From: Trametes villosa
Taxonomy: Eukaryota > Basidiomycota > Agaricomycetes > Polyporales > Polyporaceae
Assembly: GCA_002964805.2 (NCBI GenBank)
Contig: PUDQ02000003.1
Location: forward strand, 4,526,001-4,590,000
Direction: 5' to 3'
Length of the DNA stretch: 64,000 bases
Program-made: the position numbers and the translations under genes
The notes under the pieces: model-generated
Told to the model about the DNA's origin: nothing
The model's database searches: none
What the model saw: the letters and a program-made list of their open reading frames with translations, nothing else
Shown: in pieces, positions 21,741 to 31,630 of the stretch
How the letters are laid out: each line of letters begins with the position of its first letter
How positions within the stretch are numbered: the stretch's first letter is position 1

Positions 21741-22795
21741 CTACTTCCCCAGGTTATCCGACCACGACTCATACTGGTCAATCTCCTCCGTCAGCGCCCG
21801 AATCTTCTCCCGGATCAGCCCAATCGAATCCTTCCCGAGCGGGAAGTGCAGTGGGGGGCTCGAGAGCTTCGAGAACTCGATGATCTTCGCGACGGCGAGG
21901 GACGCGTCGGCGGGCGCGAGGTCCGCGGGCGTGTCGGCCTCCTTGCCGGCGCCCTTGAGGAACGCCCCGCGGAAGTTGTAGACGGGGAGCGCGGGATTGG
22001 TGTAGGCGGGGTGTTGGGGGACGAGGATCATGTTGGTGTCGAGATTGAATACGGAGGTCTTGAACGCGCCGGGCTCGATGATCGCGACCTGCGTACGCAT
22101 GTCAGCCAGGTGTACGTTAGTTGAGAACTCGGGGAGTGGCCTACCTTGATGTTCCAGGCGGGGTCGACCTCCTTTGCGAGAGACTCGCTGAAGCCCTCAA
22201 GAGCTATCACGCAAGGATAGTCAGCGACAGAGTAAAGGATGCAGTTTGGGGCCGGATGCTTACCATGCTTCGTCGCGGAGTAGAAGCCAATGACGGGCAC
22301 GCCCGCAAGCCCAACCATCGCGCTGTTCTGCAGCAGCAGCCCTCCTTGCGGCGCGTTCTCCTCCCGGAAGAACCGCACCGCCCGCTGCGACACGTGCACT
22401 GCGCCCCAGAAGTTCACCTCAAACAGCGGCCGCGCGACCTCGTCCGGGAACGCCTCGTTCTCGCCGACCGCGACGTACCCGGCGTTGTTGAACACGACGT
22501 CGACGCGCCCGAACGCCGCCTTGGCCTGCGCGAACGCGGCGTCGATCTCCTCGGGCTTGGTGACGTCGAGCTTGACGACGCGGAGGCGGTCTGAGGGGTA
22601 CTGAGAGGTGAGGTCGTCGAGCGCGGTGGGCTTGCGGAGGGTGGCGACGACTTTGTCGCCGCTCTCGAGGGCTTGGATGACGGTCTCGCGGCCGAAGCCG
22701 GACGAAGCACCGGTGACTGGGGGGCGATCGGTGAGTTTGGTTGAGTGTAGCAAATCGCAAGAACACTTACTGAGCCAAACGCGGGAAGCAGACAT
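21741..22795 (-). CDS. Short-chain dehydrogenase/reductase 1
   Basis: 294 residues from four exons: 22771-22795, 22264-22716, 22145-22203, 21741-22088. Classical SDR features are ITGASSGFGRE near residue 10 (NAD(P)-binding TGxxxGxG), NNAG near residue 90, a serine in LLLQNSAMVG, and catalytic Y-x-x-x-K in GFYSATKH. The first exon encodes only MSASRVWL plus one base. Exon lengths (25, 453, 59, 348) are identical to those of SDR2 and SDR3. Residues around the cofactor loop do not let me choose NADP over NAD. The C-terminal 116 residues (GAFKTSVFNLDTNMILVPQH...) resemble fungal SDRs of unknown substrate. Confidence 0.9.
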
Positions 22796-22904
22796 TGCTA
22801 CGATGGGTAGTGTGTGTTGTGGGTAAAGTGGTTGAAGGTGTTGGCGGTGTTGGGCGCCGATGAGGTGGTGGGTAGTGAGGTTCCCTCTCTTGGAAAATTG
22901 TCCT

Positions 22905-22911
22905 CTTTATA
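22905..22911 (-). promoter_or_regulatory. TATA box of SDR1
   Basis: TATAAAG on the minus strand, about 110 bp upstream of the ATG. SDR2 has the same word at the matching position. Confidence 0.55.
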
Positions 22912-23874
22912 GCCCCCGACGCCCTTCCCGTCTTCAGTATGCAGCATCCTAGCTGAGCAAGGAGGATGCATAACACTTCCCTCCCTGTAAAGAGCTGGCA
23001 AGGATGCTCGCTGAGCAGATGAGGGCGTGACAAAGCCGCCCATGCGAACAAGCGCCGGTCGTCAGTTGCGTGCCTGACGGATGACTGAAATCTGAGACAT
23101 TTTGCTCACCACACACCTCTCGACGCTCGAAGCTTCCAAAGACCCTCTCGAGTCCCCCCTCCCACTTCCCCCATATGAGATGCTTGTTAATTAGCGCTCT
23201 GACGCCTCTCGGTTCTCGAGCGGCCATTCGTCTTGGTGAACGCTGGGTTGCTTTCGATCATCAGCCACCTAAAGCTTGACTGCGATTCGTGGACAGACCG
23301 CAAGCAGGCTCTGGTCGTTTTGGTGTGGGAATGGTGAGTGAGTGTAGTTATGTGGCTGGGCGCTGGGGACTGGCAGGATGTCTGCTTGAATACTTTTGAC
23401 AGAGATTCAGAGCGACGTCCTGTCTCGACATGTACGTCCGAGTGTGAGCGATCAGTTCATCGCTTTCAGGGAGAATATAGCTCACGAACTTCTGAGTTTC
23501 CGCAAAGCCCTGCGGAGCGCGGAGGGTGCACGCACAGCAGCCTAGAACTCAGTTGAGATCGATCATGAGACACGAAGGTCATCCTTGGGAAGTCGAGTTG
23601 AAGAACGCGGTGTATCAGCGCAATCTCCAACTCACAAATGGCGACGAACCTACGTATCGAATAACCTCACTCCTCTCGGTGGCGGTAACCTTGACACAGG
23701 AGCACCGCCCCCAGCTTGACCTGTGTGTCCTGGATACATATCCAGGAAGTGCAGCGTCTCGCCCGAAGCCAACCGCCTGCGGTGCCGTTCGATCTGTTGC
23801 CCCAGTCGACACGCTTCGGATCCAAGCAAGTCCCATTCGCTCGTGTCCGTACAGATTGCGAGTATAGCGGGGCG
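22912..23874. other. Intergenic between divergent SDR1 and peptide gene 1
   Basis: No gene supported. It acts as the shared upstream region of two divergently transcribed genes, a layout repeated at SDR2/peptide 2. Confidence 0.45.
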
Positions 23875-23876
23875 CA

Positions 23877-23880
23877 TATA
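23877..23880 (+). promoter_or_regulatory. TATA box of secreted peptide gene 1
   Basis: GCGCATATA, then a CGAGGCAGGC box (near 23894), 60 bp before the ATG. The same two elements in the same order precede peptide gene 2 (TATAA at 29852-29856). Confidence 0.5.
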
Positions 23881-23936
23881 GCTGCTTGTGGGGCGAGGCA
23901 GGCCGACCGTCTTCCCGGACTCCGAATCTGCCTAGT

Positions 23937-24200
23937 ATGCGCACCCTCTTCCGCATGCTCCTATTCACCTTCCTGATCCCACTGCTCGCCACACTCTCAC
24001 CTGTCGTCGCAGTCCCGGTAGAGGATGCTGGTAAGCGAGAGCTCTCAATCTAGCCGGAAATCGCAGCAATGCTCACCTGAATAACAGCGCTCAGCGCGAA
24101 CCTTGGCAGGACAGGTCCAGAGTGGCTAGTCCGCCGCGAGCACATCGTGGTAGCTATCCCTCATCCTTCTCTCTGTCGCCAAGTATCCCTGACGCAATGA
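23937..24200 (+). CDS. Tiny secreted peptide precursor 1
   Basis: 68 residues from exons 23937-24030 and 24088-24200 (57-bp phase-1 intron, GTAAGC...AACAG). The signal peptide MRTLFRMLLFTFLIPLLATL... ends near VVA, followed by PVEDAALSANLGRTGPEWLVRR and EHIVVAIPHPS. A second gene at 29934 has the same exon 1 length (94 nt), the same intron phase, and the shared words PV-D-A, RTG-EWLVRR and IVVA. Conservation only at protein and splice level argues for a real gene. The dibasic RR is a possible Kex2 site. The 3' end is less certain: GTGGTAGCT after the IV codon could be another splice donor. Unknown family. Confidence 0.6.
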
Positions 24201-25124
24201 TGTAAGAAGATAGCTGGGCGGCGGGCCGGCGGGGCCTAGAGCGCGTCTTGGTTTCTCAGAGACAGCTCGGAATGTGATGGCGGAACTACAGCGCTGAAGT
24301 TCAAGAAATGTACGCGCATGAAGGATGTCCATCACAATTGTGAGGACCCCCCATAGATAGACGAATCGTACAGCGTCCTGCCGCTTGCATTTTAAAGACA
24401 CATCTGTTCACCTGAAATAAAGATGAGATTGGTTGTTGGGGGAAAGAAGTGCAGACTGACCGCCGACCCGTCAGGCAGCCTCATCGAGATTCGACGGGCC
24501 CGGCGTTTGGAGAACACTGGTACGAGCCTAGTGCACGAGGCCGTGGAAAAGTATCATCTCCCAAACGTAGTTCATGCAATGTTGCATGTACGGCGTCCCA
24601 GGCCACAACGATCTTCGCTGATGCGCAAGCAATGCTCGAGTTCTTCGTCTAAGGGAGGGCCGATGAGCAATGGAGTTCTATAGTCAAAAATACATCAGTG
24701 GTGAGGGTGTGGATCTGTCGACGAGTTGAATTCGAGCACTAACCTGCGCTGACTTGCAATTGATTTCATGGTGGCGAACCCTCGGGAGTTGGGTGGGATT
24801 GGACAACACTACAAGCAGTCAAGGACACTGGCCGCTGACGAGATGGCGGCGACTAAACAGCAGAGAGTTCTAGCAGTTTACAAAAAGCAGAAAGGACAAT
24901 CACACGAGGATGCATGGTGGCTTATCCGACTCAGTTACAGCCACGACTCGGACGTATGTGAGGTAGTACTGGGAGGAGGAGGTAAGGAAAAAAACTCAGA
25001 AGCGCGCATGCTGGAGGTGCCGCACATGGCAGCCACGTGGCTGGGTGTTAAACATCCTTGCCGACACGGAACCACAGCCTGAGCCGGTTGCGCTCGATAG
25101 CGATGCTCGACAAAATCGTAAAAT
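24201..25124. other. Intergenic upstream of F-box gene 2
   Basis: No supported gene; only short open frames. The 5' untranslated part of the F-box 2 transcript probably begins near the end of this stretch. Confidence 0.4.
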
Positions 25125-27146
25125 ATGTCCGCAAGAAACGTTCTCGGTAACAGTCCCGTTAGATTTCATGGCCGAGTCTCGCGTGGCTCATGCGTTGAAC
25201 TCCTTGCACTCTTCAGCCTCCAAGGACTACCTCCGCCTCAGCTTGAAGAGGCCGCCGAAGCACCCGAGCCTTCTGGTCCCTGTGCCCTTCCTGAACCGCA
25301 GACATGCTCGAAAATAGTCGCCGTACGCGGCGTCCGTGACTCTGCTTCTCTGGACGTACAGGAAGCGGCTATCGAGACCATGCACGAGACCACGCACCCC
25401 GACCACCACGCGACGTTGGCCGATGAGCCGTTACAACACAAAACTACCGGGGATCTAGCCGGTCCGGACTCTCCCAATCTTCCTCAGGCTTTCGCGTGCA
25501 ATCAGGTCACCCACGATTCGGATGCGCTGACGCCACATACCCAGGCTGCCCTCACAGCCGCTGCGACGTCGTCTTCGGGGGCTTTCGGCGAGCCGATACT
25601 GGATCCCCTTACCCTTGGCGCGGTGTGGAACACGTTCTCTTCAATCAACCAGCTACCTGTCGAGCTACTCGTCGAGATCCTTCTCCGTGTACGCCTCCTC
25701 CCAAGCTGGGCCCGAAAGGACATCGACCCCATCCGCTACATGAGCGTTTGCCGCCACTGGCGTCGTGTCATCGTCGACCACGGTGCCTTATGGAGCACTA
25801 TCACCGTCTTCAAGCGTCGAAAGTGGTTCCGGCTTGCGCTCTCTCGCGCGCACGATACTCCGCTACACATGGAGTTCGACGATCTACCGACACTCAAAAA
25901 ACTGCTTCCAGACGTTGTACCTATCCGCCATCGACTAGTATCCCTTGTCCTAGGAAGTGGCTCTGCTCGTCAAATTGCGGCGCTCTCTCCGTTGATGGAG
26001 GGCCCCTTCCCTTATCTCAAGAAGCTCCAAGTCGAGGATGACGGCTTGGAGGACAGCCAAGCCTCCCGTCCCTTCGCTTTTATCCCGGAAAACTTCCCCA
26101 TACTTACCTCTTTGGAGCTAGAACGCATCAGCGTCCAGCTGGGCTCATCTCTCTTGTCCCGCCTTACCACCTTATCCCTTATAAAGTGCTCCATCGCCCC
26201 CTCCGACCGCATATCTGGCGACATGTTCCTCGATATGCTCCAATGTGCGCGCCACCTCGAGCACCTCACCCTCGGACATTTCATGCGTACGGCCTGCTCA
26301 GATTTCCCCTCCCCCTCTAAGCGTCCTTTCCATCTTCCCAAGCTGGACAGGCTTTCGATCAAAGACACGGTACGATGGATCCAGCAGTTCACGACCTTCG
26401 TACGCCTCCCCACCCGCGGCCGTGTCGAGCTCGATGGGAAGCTCAGCTCTGAAGACCTGAACAATGCCGGACCTATGGACCCATGGGAGCTCCTCCTTCC
26501 GAGTCTCCGTCAACTTGGCAGTGCACAGTTCGTACAGAACACCCATCATTTCATGGTCATGCAAACAACTGGCATTCTCAACTTTCACCACTTCAGCTGG
26601 CCTGTCGAGGTATCTCTCGACCTATCGTACCCCCGCCGTGCTCCTTCGACGCCAGGGAACGTACTACTCACGTCGATCAGGACGCTCCTCAACCCCTCGG
26701 TCCTGGAGTCGCTCAGTCTTGGCACCGACCTGCGCGAGGCTGCTACGGTGGATTGGGACCTGCTGTTCGATGCCTTCCCGCGGCTCAAACTCTTAATCAT
26801 CACGTCGCCGCAGCGAGTTCTCTGCACCATCCCGCCGTGCCTCTTGCAGTCTCTGGCCAGTACTGCGGACGTCGCGGGCTCGGAGCGGAGTGGCGTACGT
26901 TGCCCGGAGCTCAGCACCTTGCGCCTTAGTGGATTCATCTGGGACAGGGGGGCGGTCCTAGGCGTGGTCCTGAAGTGCCTGCGAGCCCGCAAGAGAGGTG
27001 GCGCGCAACCGCTTAGATGCTTGTTGATTGAAGTATATCAGGGGCCGTCAAACGAGCGTTACGAGGACGAGCAAACGACGGCGCAGCTGCGCGCGATGGT
27101 ATCGGGATCGTACGAGTTTAAGGCGAGCAACTACCACTACTACTAG
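25125..27146 (+). CDS. F-box protein 2
   Basis: Up to 673 residues in one exon. The F-box is near residues 174-230 (INQLPVELLVEILLRVR...IRYMSVCRHWRRVIVDHGALWSTI), typical of Skp1-binding SCF adaptors. Leucine-rich stretches follow, and near the C terminus comes WDLLFDAFPRLKLL...VRCPELSTLRLSGFIWD. F-box 3 shares this block (WDALFAAFP...FRCPNLKRLEIRGWEWD), so the two are paralogs. The start is uncertain: ATG 25380 (METMHETTHPDHH-type N terminus) is a good alternative to 25125. It is convergent with SDR2, 282 bp apart. Confidence 0.85.
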   Translation: MSARNVLGNSPVRFHGRVSRGSCVELLALFSLQGLPPPQLEEAAEAPEPSGPCALPEPQTCSKIVAVRGVRDSASLDVQEAAIETMHETTHPDHHATLADEPLQHKTTGDLAGPDSPNLPQAFACNQVTHDSDALTPHTQAALTAAATSSSGAFGEPILDPLTLGAVWNTFSSINQLPVELLVEILLRVRLLPSWARKDIDPIRYMSVCRHWRRVIVDHGALWSTITVFKRRKWFRLALSRAHDTPLHMEFDDLPTLKKLLPDVVPIRHRLVSLVLGSGSARQIAALSPLMEGPFPYLKKLQVEDDGLEDSQASRPFAFIPENFPILTSLELERISVQLGSSLLSRLTTLSLIKCSIAPSDRISGDMFLDMLQCARHLEHLTLGHFMRTACSDFPSPSKRPFHLPKLDRLSIKDTVRWIQQFTTFVRLPTRGRVELDGKLSSEDLNNAGPMDPWELLLPSLRQLGSAQFVQNTHHFMVMQTTGILNFHHFSWPVEVSLDLSYPRRAPSTPGNVLLTSIRTLLNPSVLESLSLGTDLREAATVDWDLLFDAFPRLKLLIITSPQRVLCTIPPCLLQSLASTADVAGSERSGVRCPELSTLRLSGFIWDRGAVLGVVLKCLRARKRGGAQPLRCLLIEVYQGPSNERYEDEQTTAQLRAMVSGSYEFKASNYHYY

Positions 27147-27428
27147 GGACTGCATGGCGACGTCCTGCTGGTCTATATCCTTCAGTTTCCGACGTATCAG
27201 TAGACGCCTTCGTTGTACTTACGACGGTGCAGGCGAAGAGTACAGACTACACGCTTCTTACTGAAACTCATGCGTTCTCAGCGATCGGGAAGTCCTCTCT
27301 CACCTGCGCACCCCGAAGTCTAAGACTAGTCCTGGTACTCGGATTGCTTTGAGGACATAAGCTACAGATACATTATGCATGGCGATCTTAGAATACAGAT
27401 GAGAACCCCAAACAAACGCCCCTCACCC

Positions 27429-28481
27429 TTACTTGCCGAGGTTGTCCGACCACGACTCGTACTGATCAATCTCCTCCGTCAGCGCCCGAATCTTCTCCCG
27501 GATTAGCCCAATGGAGTCCTTCCCGAGCGGGAAGTGCAGCGGAGGGCTCGAGAGCTTGGAGAACTCGATGATCTTCGCGACGGCGAGCGACGCGTCGGCG
27601 GGCGCGAGGTCTGCTGGGGTGTCGGCCTCCTTGCCGGCGCCTTTGAGGAACGCGCCGCGGAAGTTGTAGACGGGGAGGGCGGGGTTGGTGTATGCGGGGT
27701 GTTGGGGAACGAGGATCATGTTGGTTTCGAGGTTGAAGACGGAGGTCTTGAATGCGCCGGGTTCGACGATCGCGACCTGGGTTCATGAGTTAGCCGATTG
27801 TGCATAGGATACAGGCGCGGCGAGCCTGACCTTGATATTCCAGGCGGGATCGAGCTCCTTTGCGAGAGACTCGCTGAAGCCCTCAAGTGCTGATGCGCAA
27901 ATTGAGTCAGCATCGCAGCAGATGGCCCAGGGCGGGATAGAATACTTACCATGCTTCGTCGCAGAGTAGAAGCCAATGACAGGAACACCCGCAAGCCCGA
28001 CCATCGCGCTATTCTGCAACAACAGCCCGCCCTGCGGCGTGTTCTCCTCCCGGAAGAACCGCACCGCCCGCTGCGACACGTGTACCGCGCCCCAGAAGTT
28101 CACCTCGAACAGCGGCCGCGCGACCTCGTCCGGGAACGCCTCGTTCTCGCCGACCGCGACGTATCCGGCGTTGTTGAACACGACGTCGATGCGCCCGAAT
28201 GCCGCCTTCGCCTGCGCGAACGCCGCGTCGATCTCGTCGGGCTTCGTGACGTCGAGCTTGACGACGCGGAGGCGGTCGGAGGGATACTTGTTGGCGAGGT
28301 CGTCGAGGGCGGCGGGCTTGCGGAGGGTTGCGACAACTTTGTCGCCGCCCTCAAGAGCTTGGATGACGGTCTCGCGGCCGAAGCCGGACGAGGCACCGGT
28401 GACTGCGGGGCAATAGATCAGTTTGGTTGGGTACGGCAAAGCATGAGAGCACTTACTGAGCCAAACACGGGATGCAGACAT
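27429..28481 (-). CDS. Short-chain dehydrogenase/reductase 2
   Basis: 294 residues; exons 28457-28481, 27950-28402, 27831-27889, 27429-27776. Near-identical to SDR1 over most of its length, including the last 90 residues up to SWSDNLGK. TGxxxGxG (ITGASSGFGRE), NNAG and YSATK motifs are present. It differs from SDR1 mainly in a few conservative changes (for example RKPAALDDLANKYPSDR). Introns are at the same three positions, with donors GTAAGT, GTAAGT and GTCAGG. It is tail-to-tail with F-box 2. High identity implies recent duplication or gene conversion. Substrate unknown. Confidence 0.9.
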
Positions 28482-28575
28482 TCCTATTCTATTAAGTGTG
28501 GTGTGCGAGTTGAGTGGAGTTGGAGGGTTGGTCGGGTTGTCGAGTGGTGAGGTTTATTCTCTTAGACACGACGCT

Positions 28576-28582
28576 CTTTATA
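28576..28582 (-). promoter_or_regulatory. TATA box of SDR2
   Basis: TATAAAG on the minus strand, about 95 bp before the ATG, aligned with that of SDR1. Confidence 0.55.
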
Positions 28583-29175
28583 CTCCCCCAACCGTTGCCG
28601 GAGTACCACATCTTGCACACTGCTGGGCAAGTTCCTCGCATGCTCTGGCATCCCCAGGAGTGTTTGCAAGAACGCTCGCTGAGCCGTTGTGGACCTGACA
28701 AAGCTGCCTAACGAATAGGCGCTGGTGGTCAGTCGTAGCCTGGAGGCTGGCGTGCCTGATGGCTGACTACATCTGAGACATTGCTCACCACGCACCAGCG
28801 AGCGCTGCGCTGCGTGAGGCTCCCGGTCTGGGTATCTTCCAGAGGTAGGTTGTGGTTTGACGGTATCGAGCGATTGGTCGGTTTCGTCAGTTTCCCCATC
28901 GCTCGCGAGCCAGCGAGTTGGGGTCATTGACGATTACTTAATCCCGGGACAGCTACTGAGGGACCGCGACTCTGCTGGTGCGCCTTGGGAGCAACAAGCA
29001 GGTGGTAAGAGAGCGGCGGGGAACGATACGGGATCGATAGTTCCCTGTTGCAGTCTGTGACTGAGGGTGGAGGGTCAACGCTTGAATGGTTCAATGACGA
29101 GTTTGCAAACTTACACTTTTGACAACACGGATTCTTCAGCTACGGCGGGTGAGACCGCAACTGCCACTCCACCTA
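28583..29175. other. Intergenic upstream of SDR2
   Basis: No gene supported. It shares short blocks with the region upstream of SDR1 (such as TCTGAGACATT...GCTCACCAC near 23095 and 28770), as expected for duplicated DNA. Confidence 0.45.
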
Positions 29176-29347
29176 CTGTGCCCACCAGACGTTAGGCGAA
29201 GCGATGGACCCCTAGCCTAGGGGTTAGACGAGCGTCTACGCTCAAAAAGGCAGGTCATATACCATATAGGGCAGGTCACCTTCCATAAAAGGAAATCGCC
29301 CGAGGCCTCGGGGACAGGGGACATCGCCTAACGTCTGGTGGGCACAG
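29176..29347. mobile_element. 172-bp MITE with TA target site (Tc1/mariner-type)
   Basis: The ends CTGTGCCCACCAGACG...TTAGGCGA and the exact complement form 24-bp perfect terminal inverted repeats. A TA dinucleotide flanks both sides (29174-29175 and 29348-29349). There is no coding capacity. Size, perfect TIRs and the TA duplication fit a non-autonomous Tc1/mariner (Stowaway-like) element. The superfamily assignment is inference. Confidence 0.85.
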
Positions 29348-29349
29348 TA

Positions 29350-29850
29350 CCGATCATAGGTGCAGCCTCTTAAAAAGGTTTAGACGGTGTGTGAGCCAAC
29401 ACGCCTTCCACCATGCGGGCAGGCGCACTCACTACTTCAAAGGCGTCGGTGACAAGCGGGGACGACCCGAAGGCCCGACCATCCTCGATCCCAGCTGGTA
29501 TAGACAGAGAGAAGTTAGCACACGACGTCAGCATGCTCTAAGTAGAAGGTACGCACGAGCGGCGAGTCGCGAGCTCGCAATCCCGCTCCCGCTGCGCCGA
29601 CCTCAACCCGCTCCCGAACCACACTGGCACAGCAGCACCGCCTCTGCTCTACTCACCCTTGACGTCCCAAAATACCCAGATGGCACAGTCTCTTCAGGGG
29701 CCATGGCAACAGTGCGCGGCCCCGCTCGACCTGCAGCTCTATTCGCCACCCTTCGATCCCAGGCCGCGGGCGCGTCTCATTTGCTGGGGTCAGTGCGGCG
29801 GCGGCGGAGACCTGTGCAGGTAAGGAGGGACTGCGGGCTAGCTGAGACGC
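29350..29850. other. Intergenic upstream of peptide gene 2
   Basis: A 239-codon open frame crosses this region and the peptide gene, but it has no domain and ignores the conserved splice sites. I see no independent gene. Confidence 0.4.
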
Positions 29851-29933
29851 ATATAATGGCTCGCGCCGCGGTCGAGGCAGGCGTACGATCCAGCCCCACC
29901 CGCCCGACCGCCCGCCCGTCGGCTCCGCTCAGC

Positions 29934-30196
29934 ATGCGCTCGCCGCTCTACACCCTCGCTCTTTCTCTCCTCGTCGCGCTGTTTGTTGCGGTCTCGTCTG
30001 TTTCTGCGGCGCCCGTGGACGATGTCGGTAAGCACGCACCCGCATATAGTCCGGAAACGCGGCACTCACCGACGTGGCAGCGGCCAGCTCCGACGTTAGG
30101 ACGGGTCTAGAGTGGCTCGTCCGGAGGAAACGCATCGTGGTAGCTATGGAACATACCGCCTGTTCTTCTGGGGGCGTCGCTGACACCAGTGCGTAA
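29934..30196 (+). CDS. Tiny secreted peptide precursor 2
   Basis: 69 residues from exons 29934-30027 and 30081-30196 (53-bp phase-1 intron, GTAAGC...TGGCAG). The signal peptide MRSPLYTLALSLLVALFVAV... ends near VSA, then PVDDVAASSDVRTGLEWLVRR, KRIVVA and a short tail with one cysteine. Paralog of the gene at 23937, with identical first-exon length and intron phase. Here the basic cluster is RRKR, a strong Kex2/furin-like site that would release a C-terminal peptide of about 20 residues beginning IVVAMEH. It ends 346 bp from the UstYa-like gene 1, which converges on it. The 3' end carries the same alternative-donor caveat as copy 1. Function unknown. Confidence 0.6.
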
Positions 30197-30542
30197 GATG
30201 ATAGCAGGGCGACACGGTTGACGTCAGTGGAGCCCGCCTTGCTTTCGAGGGATGGTGGGGGGTTTGGTCGCAAGACTGCGAGTATTTATGAGAGTGTATG
30301 CGCGCGAACCACGTTGTATGATAGTAGAGGACCCTCGAGGGGCGTTAGATAGACGGGCCGACAGGAGCGGCATGAGCCTTAGGCGTGATGACGCCAATAT
30401 CATATAGCGACCCCAGTATACCTATAAACGTAGTAGTATGAGATCGCCTGTTCGATGAGACTATGAAACGAAAGGCAATCTGACCGCAACTCACGGAAGC
30501 AATGCCAGAAATACAATGTTCATCCACCTCAGCCAGCGTTCA
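30197..30542. other. Short intergenic, convergent 3' ends
   Basis: No feature seen beyond the shared 3' flanks of peptide gene 2 and UstYa-like gene 1. Confidence 0.5.
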
Positions 30543-31173
30543 TCACAGCTCTCCCGCCAGCCGTCCCGCCTCCGCCTCCACCCACTCCTTGTACTCCTTC
30601 TGATTCTCCTCCACCGCCCTATACACCGCGCGCCAGTCCAAACAGCGTCGAATCGGGTTCGCGTCCACGGGCCGTACGTTTGACGGATACTGGTACGGGT
30701 CGAGGTGCGTGTCCCCGCGGCACAGGATCATCTGCCGGATGTAGTTCATGCAGTGTCGCGCAGGCTGCTCCGTGCGCTGCGCGCGCGGCCGCGTGAGCTG
30801 CTCGCGCATGATGTCGAGGCAGCGCAGCTGGTGGAACAGCGAGGGCAGGAACGGCTCGCGGGAGGCGCCGAGGTGCACGAGCCCGTCGGAAGGGACGAGC
30901 GCGCGCCAGGCGGCGGAGGCGTTCAGGCCGTAGTGCAGGCCGCTGTCGAACTGGAAGGCGACGGGCTTGCGCTCGACGTCCCATACGCCGCCTGTGGTGC
31001 CTGTGAGTGCGTAGATACAATTCAAGATAGCGAATATACTCACCGTTGACAGGCGGGGGCGTTGGTAGGTTGTATAACTGAGTCAGGCTAACCAGTTTGT
31101 AGGCGAAGTTCATGACCAAAAGAGTCAACAGGAGCACGAGAGCAGAAGACTCCAGTCTGTACGAGGGCAGCAT
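30543..31173 (-). CDS. UstYa-like (DUF3328) membrane protein 1
   Basis: 195 residues; exons 31044-31173 and 30543-31000 (43-bp intron with GTGAGT donor). An N-terminal membrane anchor (SALVLLLTLLVMNFAYKL) precedes a lumenal domain with VHLG and the two UstYa motifs: LFHQLRCLDIMR near residue 100, and RHCMNYIRQMILCRGDTHLDP, then CLDWRAVYR. UstYa proteins are copper-dependent oxidases or cyclases in fungal RiPP and other secondary pathways. The first motif is HxxRC rather than the usual HxxHC, so activity may be altered. An upstream ATG (31302) is in another frame and is rejected. Confidence 0.85.
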
Positions 31174-31630
31174 AGTGAGGGGAGGAGGAAGTGGGGTGCA
31201 ATGAGAGTGCAGCGCTGAGATAGCAATCCTTTGTAGACCGAGCCGCCGAGCTAGAGGGATTCCAGAGAAAGCCCCGCGAACGAGGCGATATGGAGTACAC
31301 AATTCAGTGCGGGGCTATCCGTGTGCTCGGAAGAACATGGTGACAGCGACACCGTGTCAGAAAGGCGGGTAATAGACCGGTCGATGACAGCGCTGCAGCA
31401 GATGCGTGGAGATGACTCCGGACTTCCGTCCTCGGTAGTGAGCCCAGATGCACATGAGTGGCAGGAAGGCTGAGTTGTGAGGGGATCTAAAGATGAATGA
31501 TAAGTACAGGAACTTGGAGTTGACCGCCGGACTGAACGAGGACAGCTGCAGCCTCCCGCCTCGGCTCGCAGGGCGACGGTGATCGGACAGGTCACCAGAC
31601 GAGGAGACAGCCGTTTACGAGTTCTGGGTA
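31174..31630. other. Intergenic upstream of UstYa-like gene 1
   Basis: No gene supported; promoter side of UstYa-like gene 1. Confidence 0.45.

Noticed and set aside
29391..30110. 239-codon open frame spanning peptide gene 2
   Set aside because: It reads through the intron conserved with peptide gene 1 and has no homology or domain.
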